Assembly (NCBI RefSeq): GCF_024749045.1
Contig: NZ_CP087184.1
Span: 3,038,001 to 3,102,000, forward strand
From: Pseudomonas sp. B21-028
GTDB lineage: Bacteria > Pseudomonadota > Gammaproteobacteria > Pseudomonadales > Pseudomonadaceae
Length of the DNA stretch: 64,000 bases
Direction: 5' to 3'
The notes under the pieces were generated by a model. It was not told the DNA's origin. It ran no database searches and saw only the letters and a program-made list of their open reading frames with translations. The translations under genes were made by a program, and so were the position numbers. Of the stretch, positions 54,079-63,188 are shown piece by piece (position 1 is the first letter of the stretch; each line of letters opens with the position of its first letter).

Positions 54079-55808
54079 TGGGTTTTTCCCTGGGCCTGAT
54101 GGCTTTGCTGTTCATACCAGAATTTTCGCCTGAGCAGCTCCCCTGGATTGTCGGGGATCTGGCGCAGCCATTGCTCCAGCGCCTGGTGCTGCTCTTCTTC
54201 GTTGCGCTGGCCGGCGGCGGGGCGCAGCGGTGGGGTGGTGGTCTGTTCGTCGGGCAACTCGCTGCCCGGTACGTCCTGGGCGGCCGTCGCGGGCTTGTGG
54301 GGCGCCTGAGTTTCATCTGGCGCCGTGGTGGCCTCGGCAGGGGCCGATTCGGTCTGCGAAGACGCCGGCGGCGTACCGGCGTTCGGCGATTGCTCGGCGG
54401 GACCCGGTTCCTCGCTTTCGGCAGGCTTGGGTTCATCCGGCGGTGGTACCTGCTCCTTCAACAGGCTTTCCACCAAGGCCTTGTTGGTTTGCGCCGGGCG
54501 CAGGTCCGGTTGCAACTCCAGGGCCTGTTCATAGGCATCCAGCGCGGCTTCCAGTTCGCCGCTCTTGGCCAACGCGTTGCCCCGATTGTAATGCGCGCGG
54601 GCGTCGTTGCCTTCGGCAAAGCGTCGGGCGGCCTCGCCATAGGCGCCGGCTTCGTACAAGGCGACCCCTTGCCATTGGCTGTCCTCGAAGTGCTCGGCGG
54701 CCTCGGCCGGGCGTTTCTGCTTGAGCAGATGCAAGCCTTGCTGGTCGGGGCGCAACCACAGGTCCTCGAATTCAAAGGCATAACCAGTCTGTGGCAAGGC
54801 GAACAGCAACGGCAGGCAGAACAACCAGCCTCGACGCCCAGCGCAGGCGGCCAGCAGCAACAGCGGCAGCAGCAACCAATAGCCCTGGTCGGCCCAGGTG
54901 TCCAGGCGCAAGGTCTGACCATCGCTGCGCAGATGGCGCGGGCCGGCCAGCAGGCCCAGACCTTTCAGGTCACTGTCGTCCAGACGTGCCGGGCGATAAC
55001 GGCCGTCCAGCTCATTGGCGAAGGATTTGAGGCTCGGGCTGTCCAGGCGCGGCAGCAGGATCGCTCCCTGGTCATCCTTGAGGTAGCTGCCGTCGTTCTG
55101 GGCCACCGGCGCGCCTTCCCGGGTACCGATGCCCAGCATCAACAAGCGCGTGGCTGAGCCTTCAAGCACCAGGTGAATACCTTGGCGTTCCTGCTCGTTC
55201 AACGACGAGCCGATCCACAGGATCCGACCATGACCCAGCCCGCCCTGGTCCAGCAGAGCCATGGCCTTGTTGATCGCCAGGTCGGCGCGATGGCCGCTTT
55301 GCGGCATGATCGACGGTGCCAGGGCTTCGAGCAGGTTGGTGCTGGTGGACAGGTCGTCGGACAGCGGCACCAGGGTATGGGCACTGCCGGCGTAGACAAT
55401 GATCCCGGTCTGCGCATCGCTGCGGTTATGCAGCAGGTCCAGCAGTTTGCGCCGAGCCTGCTCCAGGCGTGTGGGTGGAACGTCGGTGGCGAGCATCTCC
55501 GGCGTCAGTTCGAGCACCACCACCAGTGGGTCGGCGGGCTTCTGGCTGGCCTGTTCGACCCGCGCCCAGCTTGGCCCCAGCAATGCCAGCACTATCAGCA
55601 ACCAGCCCAGGCCCAGGGCGATCCAGGGCAGCCGGCTTTCCCGACCGCTGCCGCCACTGAGCAGCACGGCATGGAACGCCGGGGGCAGGATCATCTGCCA
55701 GCGGCCCACGCGTCTCTGCCGATGCCACAGCTGCCAGAGCAACCAGCCCAGCAGGGGCAGCAGCAACACGAATGCGGGGCGCAGCCAGTGCGGCCAGAGA
55801 GCGGTCAT
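54075..55808 (-). CDS. BatB-BatC fusion: vWA-like domain plus TPR
   Basis: A 577-residue protein. The first part is a BatB-like von Willebrand A domain between membrane segments (FVLLLPLLGWLLWQLWH at the start and YWLLLPLLLLAACAG near residue 320). The second part has TPR sequence (AHYNRGNALAKSGELEAALDAYEQALELQPD) and a long Pro/Glu/Ala-rich tail, as in BatC. The MIDAS motif is degenerate: VVVLELTPEML stands where DxSxS is expected (compare VDVSGS in batA), so metal binding is doubtful. Start ATG 55808 overlaps the batA stop; the first 14 codons of the longer frame lie inside batA. Confidence 0.9.
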   Translation of the reverse strand: MTALWPHWLRPAFVLLLPLLGWLLWQLWHRQRRVGRWQMILPPAFHAVLLSGGSGRESRLPWIALGLGWLLIVLALLGPSWARVEQASQKPADPLVVVLELTPEMLATDVPPTRLEQARRKLLDLLHNRSDAQTGIIVYAGSAHTLVPLSDDLSTSTNLLEALAPSIMPQSGHRADLAINKAMALLDQGGLGHGRILWIGSSLNEQERQGIHLVLEGSATRLLMLGIGTREGAPVAQNDGSYLKDDQGAILLPRLDSPSLKSFANELDGRYRPARLDDSDLKGLGLLAGPRHLRSDGQTLRLDTWADQGYWLLLPLLLLAACAGRRGWLFCLPLLFALPQTGYAFEFEDLWLRPDQQGLHLLKQKRPAEAAEHFEDSQWQGVALYEAGAYGEAARRFAEGNDARAHYNRGNALAKSGELEAALDAYEQALELQPDLRPAQTNKALVESLLKEQVPPPDEPKPAESEEPGPAEQSPNAGTPPASSQTESAPAEATTAPDETQAPHKPATAAQDVPGSELPDEQTTTPPLRPAAGQRNEEEQHQALEQWLRQIPDNPGELLRRKFWYEQQSHQAQGKTQ

Positions 55809-56884
55809 CGACGCCTCCGCAAACGCAGGCGCTTGAGGCGCTGGCGCCATTCAGTGGGGCGGGCCGGTTGGAACAGCGGTTGGCTGAACAGCCGTTGCAA
55901 CGGATTGTCCGGCCAACGTTCCCTGGCCACCAGCAACACGCTCAACAGTAACGCAACGCTCAGCGGCCATTGGTAGAGCGCACGGGCGGGCCGGGCCTGG
56001 GTCGGTTGCTGGGTAACCGGTTCGAGCTGGTCGAGGGTGGTCTTGATCGCCAGCAGTTGTTCGCCGTCCTGGGCGCGAAAGTAGCGGCCGCCCGTGGCCT
56101 GGGCGATGTCCTTGAGTGTCGGCTCGTCAAGGTCCAGGCTCGGATTGACCCCGAGAAAACCCGCAGTGCCACTTTGCTCCGGATCGGCGCCGATGCCGAT
56201 GGGATAAATCTTCACGCCTTCGTCGGCAGCCAGCCGGGCGGCGGTCAGCGGGTCGATCTCACCACCGTTATTGGCGCCGTCGGTGACCAGGATCAGCACG
56301 CGGCTGTGGGCCGGGCGCTGACGCAGGCGCTTGAGGGCCAGGCCGATGGCGTCGCCGATGGCGGTGTTCTTGCCGGCGATGCCGATGCGTGCTTCGTCCA
56401 GCCAGCGCCGCACCGTGCGCCGGTCGAACGTCAGCGGTGCCTGCAGATAGGCCTGGCTGCCGAACAGGATCAGGCCGACCCGGTCGCCTTCGCGGCTTTC
56501 GAGAAAATCCCCGAGCATGTGCTGGACCAGCGCCAGGCGGCTGACTTCTTCGTCCTTCCACTGCATGTCGGGAAAGTCCATGGAGCCCGAGACATCCACC
56601 GCCACCAGCAGGTCACGGCCACTGGCGGCAATCGGCAACGGCTCACCCAGCCATTGCGGGCGGGCGGCGGCAATCAGCAACAGCAGCCAGAGCAGGATGA
56701 AGGGCGCCTGCTGCCGCCAGCTCGGCAAGTGGGTCCGGGCCCGACGTCCAACGAGGCCTTCCAGGTCCTCCAGGAAGCTGACCTTGAGCATCGATTCGCC
56801 GCTGTCGGCCGCCGGCAGCACCAGGCGCATCAGCCAGGGCAGCGGCAACAGGGCAAAGATCCACGGCCAGGCGAACTCAAACAT
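55805..56884 (-). CDS. batA: BatA-like vWA-domain membrane protein
   Basis: A 359-residue protein with two N-terminal membrane helices, a vWA domain with an intact MIDAS (LLVAVDVSGSMDFPDM, then LTFDRRTV and LVTDGANNGGEIDP), and a C-terminal membrane helix (LSVALLLSVLLVARE). It would interact with the fused BatB/C protein at the membrane. Start ATG 56884 is preferred, as MFEFAWPWIF is the typical BatA start; it overlaps the DUF4381 gene end by eight bases. Confidence 0.92.
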   Translation of the reverse strand: MFEFAWPWIFALLPLPWLMRLVLPAADSGESMLKVSFLEDLEGLVGRRARTHLPSWRQQAPFILLWLLLLIAAARPQWLGEPLPIAASGRDLLVAVDVSGSMDFPDMQWKDEEVSRLALVQHMLGDFLESREGDRVGLILFGSQAYLQAPLTFDRRTVRRWLDEARIGIAGKNTAIGDAIGLALKRLRQRPAHSRVLILVTDGANNGGEIDPLTAARLAADEGVKIYPIGIGADPEQSGTAGFLGVNPSLDLDEPTLKDIAQATGGRYFRAQDGEQLLAIKTTLDQLEPVTQQPTQARPARALYQWPLSVALLLSVLLVARERWPDNPLQRLFSQPLFQPARPTEWRQRLKRLRLRRRR

Positions 56885-57371
56885 GCTTGCGAATCCAGAT
56901 TTCAATCGCTTGGGTCAGGCCGGCGATGGCCTTGTCATCCAGCTTGCATTCGGGCTTGTAGGCACCTTCGACCAGCACCATCCAGCGGGTCAGGCCGGCC
57001 GCCGGGCAGCGGTTATCGAGGAAGGCCAGCCATTTTCGCCCGTTGAGGGTGTGGCTCTGGCTGTAGGGATAATGATTGCGGCACAGGCGCTTGAGCAGCC
57101 CGTTGAGCTGCTGCAGCCAGGCACCGGCTGGCGCGCCATCATAAGGTTTGGGCAGCAGCGCCAGTTCGGCCAGGGCGGCCAGGCGCACCGGGTCCAGAGG
57201 TTGCTCGGCGCGGGCCGTGGTGCGCTTGACGGGAAGGAACCGGCGCAGGTGCCACAAGCCCAGGCCCAGCAGCGGCAACAGCACCAGCAGCAGCCACCAG
57301 CCGGGCGCGGGGGGCCAGAAACCGATGGGAGGAGGCGCTATCAGCGGCAGCAACTGATCGAGGCTGCTCAT
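56877..57371 (-). CDS. DUF4381 domain membrane protein
   Basis: A 164-residue protein with one N-terminal membrane helix (GWWLLLVLLPLLGLGLWHLRRF) and a cytoplasmic domain containing LNGLLKRLCRNHYPYSQSHTLNGRKWLAFLD, typical of the DUF4381 proteins found between DUF58 and BatA in MoxR operons. Function is unknown, but the position is conserved. Start ATG 57371 overlaps the DUF58 gene end. Confidence 0.9.
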   Translation of the reverse strand: MSSLDQLLPLIAPPPIGFWPPAPGWWLLLVLLPLLGLGLWHLRRFLPVKRTTARAEQPLDPVRLAALAELALLPKPYDGAPAGAWLQQLNGLLKRLCRNHYPYSQSHTLNGRKWLAFLDNRCPAAGLTRWMVLVEGAYKPECKLDDKAIAGLTQAIEIWIRKHV

Positions 57372-58312
57372 CGGTTTTTCCCCGCTCGGCCGGGGTTCAG
57401 GTAGTCGCGCAGTTGTTCGACCATGTCGCCCTGGGTGCTGAGGGGCAACATCAGGATTCGCAGCTTCTGCGCCAGCCATTCCCAGCGCGCCTGGCGGGCG
57501 TCGGCCTGGGCCCGATAGGCCTGGCGCAATTCGACGTTCAATGTGTCGAGCTCCAGTTGCGCGCCGCGCTGGGAAAAACGCAGCAACCCGGCAGCGGGGA
57601 GGGCGTGGTCCAGCGGGTCCGACAGCGGCAGCAGCAGCAGGTCGCAATGCCGGGACAGCAGGCTCAGTTGCTGCTCGGCGCTGTCGGACAGCGCACGCTC
57701 GTCGCAAATGACGATGACCAGGCTGCCGGGGCGCAGCACCTCGCGGGCCCGGCGCAGGGCAACGCCGAACGAATCGCGGTCCGGTTCGCTTTCGGTGTGC
57801 AGCGACTGGTTGACCCGCACCAGGCGATTGAGCAGTTGCAGCAGGCTCTGCTTGCTGCGCCGTGGCTTGACCTCGTAATGGGTGTTGTTGCCGAACACCA
57901 GCCCGCCCACCCGGTCGTTATGCCCCAGAGCGGCCCAGCCGATGAGGCTGGCGGCCTGGGCGGCAAGCACCGACTTGAACACCAGCCCCGAGCCGAAGAA
58001 CAGGCGATGGCTCTGCTCGATCATGATGAAAATCGGCCGTTCCCGTTCTTCATGGAACAGTTTGGTGTGGGGTTCCTGGGTCCGGGCGGTGACGCGCCAG
58101 TCGATGGTGCGCACATCGTCGCCGGCCTGGTAGACCCGCACCTGGTCGAAGTCCACCCCGCGCCCGCGCAACTTGGAGTGATGCAGGCCGATCAACGGGC
58201 TGCGCTGGCCCGGCGTGGAGAACAATTGCACTTCGCGCACGCGATGGCGCATCTCGATCAGCTCCGAAAGGCTGACGCGGATGCCCGGTGTGGGCGCCAG
58301 TGGATTATTCAT
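57368..58312 (-). CDS. DUF58 domain protein
   Basis: A 314-residue soluble protein with the DUF58 core: [27 protein letters not shown] and [19 protein letters not shown], in a vWA-like fold. DUF58 proteins accompany MoxR ATPases and may be substrates or adaptors in complex assembly. It starts nine bases after the moxR stop codon and overlaps the DUF4381 gene. Confidence 0.93.
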   Translation of the reverse strand: MNNPLAPTPGIRVSLSELIEMRHRVREVQLFSTPGQRSPLIGLHHSKLRGRGVDFDQVRVYQAGDDVRTIDWRVTARTQEPHTKLFHEERERPIFIMIEQSHRLFFGSGLVFKSVLAAQAASLIGWAALGHNDRVGGLVFGNNTHYEVKPRRSKQSLLQLLNRLVRVNQSLHTESEPDRDSFGVALRRAREVLRPGSLVIVICDERALSDSAEQQLSLLSRHCDLLLLPLSDPLDHALPAAGLLRFSQRGAQLELDTLNVELRQAYRAQADARQARWEWLAQKLRILMLPLSTQGDMVEQLRDYLNPGRAGKNR

Positions 58313-58321
58313 GACTCATGC

Positions 58322-59281
<960 letters not shown>

Positions 59282-59321
59282 CGGTGACGGTTCCTGGAAA
59301 GGGTGGCCCAGGACATTCGGA

Positions 59322-59344
59322 TAACGCCCGGGCTGGGGGCGTTA
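59322..59344. promoter_or_regulatory. Hairpin upstream of the MoxR operon
   Basis: TAACGCCC (59322-59329) pairs with GGGCGTTA (59337-59344). It may be a regulator-binding dyad or an RNA hairpin in the 5' region of the operon. Confidence 0.35.
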
Positions 59345-59594
59345 CTTTAATGCATGGCGGGGGGTGGCGACTAACGGGATTTTGATCGGGTGTTCACAAT
59401 TGTGATCGGTTGGGGAACATTGTGGGGGAGGGTTTGATCCCGCTTGAGCTGCAAAGCACGCACAAAACGGGGGGGTGTTTATCCGGACGTAGGAGCGCTC
59501 TGGAACAGGCTACGTTGTCTTGCGCCATTACCTACAACTGCGCCAGAATCTGCCGGCTTGTGCGCTTGGAAGGCAGGTTCTATCGTTTCCGGGT

Positions 59595-59672
59595 CGCTGA
59601 TGAATCAGCGATCGGGTTTGGTAGCCCGGCTTTTGACTTGTCGCACAGCCCCCTGTAACAGAGGCCTTTTCG
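59595..59672 (+). promoter_or_regulatory. Structured leader upstream of the DUF6124 gene
   Basis: Three successive hairpins: CGCTGAT-ga-ATCAGCG (59595-59610), CGGG...CCCG (59613-59628), and a hairpin around CCCTG-taa-CAGAGG (59650-59664) followed by CCTTTT, which looks like an intrinsic terminator 12 bases before ATG 59684. The sequence from about 59500 has no gene. From memory, similar leaders precede paralogous DUF3077/DUF6124 genes in Pseudomonas; unverified. Confidence 0.45.
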
Positions 59673-59683
59673 GTATCTGTTTT

Positions 59684-59962
59684 ATGGCGGTCATGCACAG
59701 GGCGTCTTCGGACGCGCCGGTTCTCCAAGTCACCGATCTACCAACCCGCGTATGGCCGCCACTCATCGTCAACCAGAACATCGACACCGAAAGCCCGCTC
59801 GCCAATTTCAGCGAAATCCTGGCTTCAGCCAACGTCATGGTCAACGACCTGGCCTTCGACCTGGAGGGTTCACGCCGGCATTTCCTCCTGGGCATCCAAC
59901 AGCTGATCGAACTGGGTACCCTGTTGGCAAACCGCGCACTCGACAACGTCGAGACGCGTTAG
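59684..59962 (+). CDS. DUF6124 family protein, shortened at the N-terminus
   Basis: A 92-residue protein with the family core SEILASANVMVNDLAFDLEGSRRHFLLGIQQLIELGTLLANRALDNVE. Full DUF6124 proteins known to me from Pseudomonas are longer, with an N-terminal part beginning MFKPTPNPP and a helix EAAERALDHYL; here this part is replaced by a short VMHRASSDAPVLQVTD segment. It could be a truncated paralogue or a short variant. The function of the family is unknown. A leader with attenuator-like hairpins precedes it. Confidence 0.65.
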   Translation: MAVMHRASSDAPVLQVTDLPTRVWPPLIVNQNIDTESPLANFSEILASANVMVNDLAFDLEGSRRHFLLGIQQLIELGTLLANRALDNVETR

Positions 59963-59970
59963 TCGCTATA

Positions 59971-60010
59971 GCCCATGTGGCGAGGGAGCAAGCTCCCTCG
60001 CCACATGGGC
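59971..60010. terminator. Perfect 19-bp hairpin after the DUF6124 gene
   Basis: GCCCATGTGGCGAGGGAGC (59971-59989) and its exact reverse complement (59992-60010) are separated by AA only. Related to the GTGGCGAGGG repeat family and probably acting as a bidirectional terminator. Confidence 0.65.
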
Positions 60011-60047
60011 CAGTGACAGCCTCAGTTATTGGGCACACCGCAAGTCC

Positions 60048-60079
60048 TGTGGGAGCGAGCCTGCTCGCGATAGAGACGG
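60048..60079. repeat. Single REP element
   Basis: TGTGGGAGCGAGCCTGCTCG at 60048 with flanking bases, 12 bases before the ABC exporter stop codon. Confidence 0.85.
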
Positions 60080-60090
60080 AAAAAGCGATA

Positions 60091-61797
60091 CTAGTGCCGG
60101 ATCTCATCCAGCAACAATTTAACCGCCGGCCTGCTGACCAACTCCCGCCACGGGCCTTCATCCACGATCGTGCCGCCGTCCATCACAATGACCCGATCAA
60201 AGCGATGCAAATGGTCGACATCATGGGTCACGCAGATGAGTCCGCGATCGGCAAACACCTCGAACAGCAAATCCCACAGCGGCCCGGTCAACCTGGGTTC
60301 GATGGATGCACTAGGTTCGTCGAACAGGTTGAATTTCCCAGGTTTGTTGATCAGGCGCAGCAGTGACAAGCGTTTGGCCTCGCCGCCGGAAATATTCGCT
60401 GCGTTTTCGCTGATGTGCCGGTCCATGACGTCCTCAAGTTGCAGTCGCCGTATGGCTTGAGACAGCAGCGGTGATGCGTCGCTGCCGAACAGGACCGAAC
60501 TCTCAAAAAAGCCTTCGAGAAACCGTGGTTGTTGAGGGCAGTACCTCAAGGCAGTCAGGTGTGATTGGCGCGTCAACAGCGAAACCGATACCGAATCAAT
60601 ATTCAGGTGGCCTCGCGTCAACGCATTGAGCCCGGCGAGCACTTCTAGAAAGGTGGATTTACCTGCGCCGCTTGGTCCCGTAATGGCCACCGATTGGCCC
60701 TGGGTAAAGTTCAGGGGGTGTTTGATTGACAGATGAGGTTTGCCATTTTCTGTCACAGCACAGGGCGCGAGTGCCAATATTGAGTTGCCTGGAAAGTCCA
60801 TGACTGTCCGCCGCTCGCAATGATCGAAATCCGCTAGCGATAGCAAATGCTGGAACTGCCGCTGATCAGCAAGGAACTGGTCAAGCACCCGATAGCCCTC
60901 GGTCAAGGTGGCAATACTGAGTAGATAAGTCCCTGCAATCGAGAAGATGGCAACCAGTTGTCCGACACTGATGCTGGGTTGGCCCGACAGTTGATCCACG
61001 ACTCCCCAACACAGCAACCCGCCGGTGGACAGGCTGACGAACAGAATTTTGGCGGCACTCAGGAGACCGCCTGAAGAAGCCGTGGTTACTGCAGCCGTAG
61101 CGTATCGCTCGAAAGCCTGGTTCAACGGCAGCATCGCCGTAGACTCGGCACATTCCAGTTTGATGGCTTTACCGGCACTGAGGGTGCTGTATAAGCGGGC
61201 ACTGAGTTCATCTTCCTGCTCGTTGACCGCATCAATGTGTTTCCTGCGCCAGCGAATAATTTTGTGGGTAACCAGCAGATAAACGACTCCAAGCCCGGTC
61301 ATGCTCAGGAACACTGCGCTACCCCCCATATAAAGGAAAGCACCGCCAACCACTACAAATTCCAGGCACACCGGCAGCGCCACGGTGATCAGAAACGTCA
61401 GCAGTTGTTCGTGAGCGGTGATTCCTCGTTCAACCGACTTGATTAAGTGGCCCATTCGCCACGCGTTGAACAGGACAAATTCCTTGCGTATCAGGCTCCT
61501 GATCCAATCAATGGAGGCCGTCATGACAATGTGCTGGACCAGTTTGCACAGCACATGTATTTGCAACGGACTGATGATGGCGTGCATGCAACCGGCGACA
61601 ATCAGCCCCACCGTCAGCATCTGCAGTGTGCCGGACGCTACGGATTTATCGCCGTGCAGTGTATCGATGATTGTTCCAAGGATAAGTGGCGGAGCGAGCA
61701 CGATCAGTTTGAGCGCCAGGATCGTGATGAGGGTGGCGATCAGAAGTGCTGTATGTTTCTGGTAGGCGCTTTTAATTATTGTTTGTATGGTACTCAT
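60091..61797 (-). CDS. ABC exporter (fused membrane and ATPase domains) of the YcaO cassette
   Basis: A 568-residue half-transporter. It starts with the membrane domain (TALLIATLITILALKLIVLAPPLILGTIIDTL in pieces; about six helices) and ends with an ATPase: Walker A ITGPSGAGKSTFLEVLAGL (about residue 375), signature NISGGEAKRLSLLRL and Walker B KFNLFDEPSAS, with the switch His in CVTHDVDHLH. No N-terminal C39 peptidase is present, so it does not itself cut a leader peptide. GGGAGTGGG precedes the start. It lies 34 bases after the YcaO gene and most likely exports the modified peptide product. Confidence 0.88.
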   Translation of the reverse strand: MSTIQTIIKSAYQKHTALLIATLITILALKLIVLAPPLILGTIIDTLHGDKSVASGTLQMLTVGLIVAGCMHAIISPLQIHVLCKLVQHIVMTASIDWIRSLIRKEFVLFNAWRMGHLIKSVERGITAHEQLLTFLITVALPVCLEFVVVGGAFLYMGGSAVFLSMTGLGVVYLLVTHKIIRWRRKHIDAVNEQEDELSARLYSTLSAGKAIKLECAESTAMLPLNQAFERYATAAVTTASSGGLLSAAKILFVSLSTGGLLCWGVVDQLSGQPSISVGQLVAIFSIAGTYLLSIATLTEGYRVLDQFLADQRQFQHLLSLADFDHCERRTVMDFPGNSILALAPCAVTENGKPHLSIKHPLNFTQGQSVAITGPSGAGKSTFLEVLAGLNALTRGHLNIDSVSVSLLTRQSHLTALRYCPQQPRFLEGFFESSVLFGSDASPLLSQAIRRLQLEDVMDRHISENAANISGGEAKRLSLLRLINKPGKFNLFDEPSASIEPRLTGPLWDLLFEVFADRGLICVTHDVDHLHRFDRVIVMDGGTIVDEGPWRELVSRPAVKLLLDEIRH

Positions 61798-61831
61798 GAA
61801 CCCACTCCCAATCGCTGAAAATTCTGAATAT

Positions 61832-63001
61832 TTAGCGGAGTAATATGTACTGAGGTGTGACCGGGCGCCCGTTTCGAATTATATTGAAGCGTTCAAGTCC
61901 TGGGATGTAGGTTTGGGTAACTATGCTGTTGCTTGAAAAACTGGCGATCGTTCGATGGAAGAGTTTCTTTCCGGTGTTTGATAGCGTTTTTTGTAAGGTT
62001 TTTAATTGGGATTCGACGGTTTCATTATGTTCGTCTGAGGGGGCGTCAATTATAGGGAAGGGCGTGCTTCTGAGTGGTGCGAAGTCGATCAGTTTTTTAA
62101 GGCTCTCTGAGCTTGACAGTAAGTCAAAGGTCTTTCTGTCTGCAAGATCTTCAGATGCGCCATACAATTCTTCAGATTGGAATTGTTCGGTCACAGCTCT
62201 CTGGATAGCAATATGGATATCCAACGAGCAACCCGAGCCAATAGGGGATAGATGGTAATGCCCAGGTCCTGCTTTGGGAAACGCCACTGCGAAGTAGACA
62301 GATAGTACATCTTTGATAATGATGATCTGTAGCCTGCCTGCGGATGCCAAAGCGAAAGGATGGTTCAGTAACGCCGCTTCAAGTAAATCTTCAGATGGAC
62401 TGTACAAGTTAATTGTCGGGCCTAGCCCGCAGACACCCATAAAGAAGAGGGACAGGATATGTCTTTCGATAACTTCTTGAGCTCCATGCAACAACGCCTC
62501 GTTTTTCGTGCAGCCAAAAGCGATTCCTGAGTTGGAAGAATAGCGAGACAGGAACTGCAATGCGAGGCTGTCGTCTGCTCTGTTTTGTGCGGTTCCGGGA
62601 CAAAGAAGGGCACATGGAGCAAATAATTCGTCATTATTTCCAAACGATGTAAGTCTGTAGCAGTCAATTAGCTCGTCGTTGTACGGAAGGTTAATAAAAA
62701 AGCCATCCTTTGCGACTGTTGCTTGAGTGGAGATGTTGTCTGAGCGAAGCAGTGTGGATGCGTCGGTATAGGGCTGAAAGGTGCAGAAGTGCTCAATGCT
62801 TTCTGCCAGCGCACCAATTAGTGAGTCCAGCCCTTTGCCTGCACCTGTTCCCACAAGGTTATTGCTGTTGTCGAAAAGCTCGGCGGTCGCTACCAGTTTG
62901 GATGGTGTTGCGTAATGCGTCGCTGCTCTGAATCCAAGAGTATGGATGGTTGACATGATCTGGAACAGTGCTTCATTAGGGGGTAGTTCGCGTTCAGACA
63001 T
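61832..63001 (-). CDS. YcaO-family protein (putative peptide-modifying enzyme)
   Basis: A 389-residue protein with the features of the YcaO ATP-binding fold: GAGKGLDSLIGALAESIEHF (E67, E70; usually EAIER), AFGCTKNEALLHGAQEVIERH (E176, E179) and AIQRAVTEQFQSEEL (E272, Q275). YcaO enzymes use ATP to activate peptide backbone amides and form azolines, thioamides or amidines. The C-terminus (NGRPVTPQYILLR) is not the PxPxP motif of classical azoline cyclodehydratases, and no E1-like partner, TfuA protein or dehydrogenase is adjacent. Start ATG 63001 follows GGAG; the TTG four codons earlier is less likely. The gene is clearly AT-richer than its surroundings, suggesting acquisition. Confidence 0.85.
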   Translation of the reverse strand: MSERELPPNEALFQIMSTIHTLGFRAATHYATPSKLVATAELFDNSNNLVGTGAGKGLDSLIGALAESIEHFCTFQPYTDASTLLRSDNISTQATVAKDGFFINLPYNDELIDCYRLTSFGNNDELFAPCALLCPGTAQNRADDSLALQFLSRYSSNSGIAFGCTKNEALLHGAQEVIERHILSLFFMGVCGLGPTINLYSPSEDLLEAALLNHPFALASAGRLQIIIIKDVLSVYFAVAFPKAGPGHYHLSPIGSGCSLDIHIAIQRAVTEQFQSEELYGASEDLADRKTFDLLSSSESLKKLIDFAPLRSTPFPIIDAPSDEHNETVESQLKTLQKTLSNTGKKLFHRTIASFSSNSIVTQTYIPGLERFNIIRNGRPVTPQYILLR

Positions 63002-63020
63002 AGTGTTCTCCAATTGTCTG

Positions 63021-63048
63021 GATGCCGAAAGGAAGCCCTTTCGGCATC
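63021..63048 (-). terminator. Stem-loop between peptide gene and YcaO gene
   Basis: A perfect 12-base stem (63021-63032 with 63037-63048) and a four-base loop. On the minus strand it follows AAAAA and is not followed by a T-run, so it may act as a processing or partial-termination element giving more peptide than enzyme. On the plus strand it is followed by TTTTTC and could terminate opposing transcripts. Confidence 0.65.
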
Positions 63049-63074
63049 TTTTTCTAACTTAATCGGTCACTGAC

Positions 63075-63188
63075 TTAATCGGTCAGCGAGGCGAAGAAGT
63101 TGGCTTCAGTTGGCAGTAGACCTTTGGAGAAGCCCAATGCTTGCGGCAGACCATCGAAGGTATTTATTTCAGAGCGTTTGCTACCCAT
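63075..63188 (-). CDS. Candidate RiPP precursor peptide (37 aa)
   Basis: ATG 63188 is preceded by AGGAG at ideal spacing (GCAGGAGTAATTGAT). The product starts MGSKRSEINTFDG, continues LPQALGFSKG and ends LLPTEANFFASLTD, with stop TAA at 63075. It has no cysteine; Ser/Thr residues (S21, T27, S34, T36) and backbone amides are possible modification sites. There is no signal peptide or double-glycine leader. It is the first gene of a minus-strand cassette peptide-hairpin-YcaO-ABC exporter, the usual order in RiPP clusters. It is too short for automatic gene callers. No known precursor family is recognised. Confidence 0.75.
   Translation of the reverse strand: MGSKRSEINTFDGLPQALGFSKGLLPTEANFFASLTD

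Noticed and set aside
59410..59658. 82-codon frame upstream of the DUF6124 gene
   Set aside because: It lacks a start signal, overlaps the hairpin leader and shows no recognisable domain.
61447..61818. 123-codon plus-strand frame opposite the ABC exporter start, considered as an immunity gene
   Set aside because: No ribosome-binding site and the sequence is low-complexity shadow of the membrane domain.
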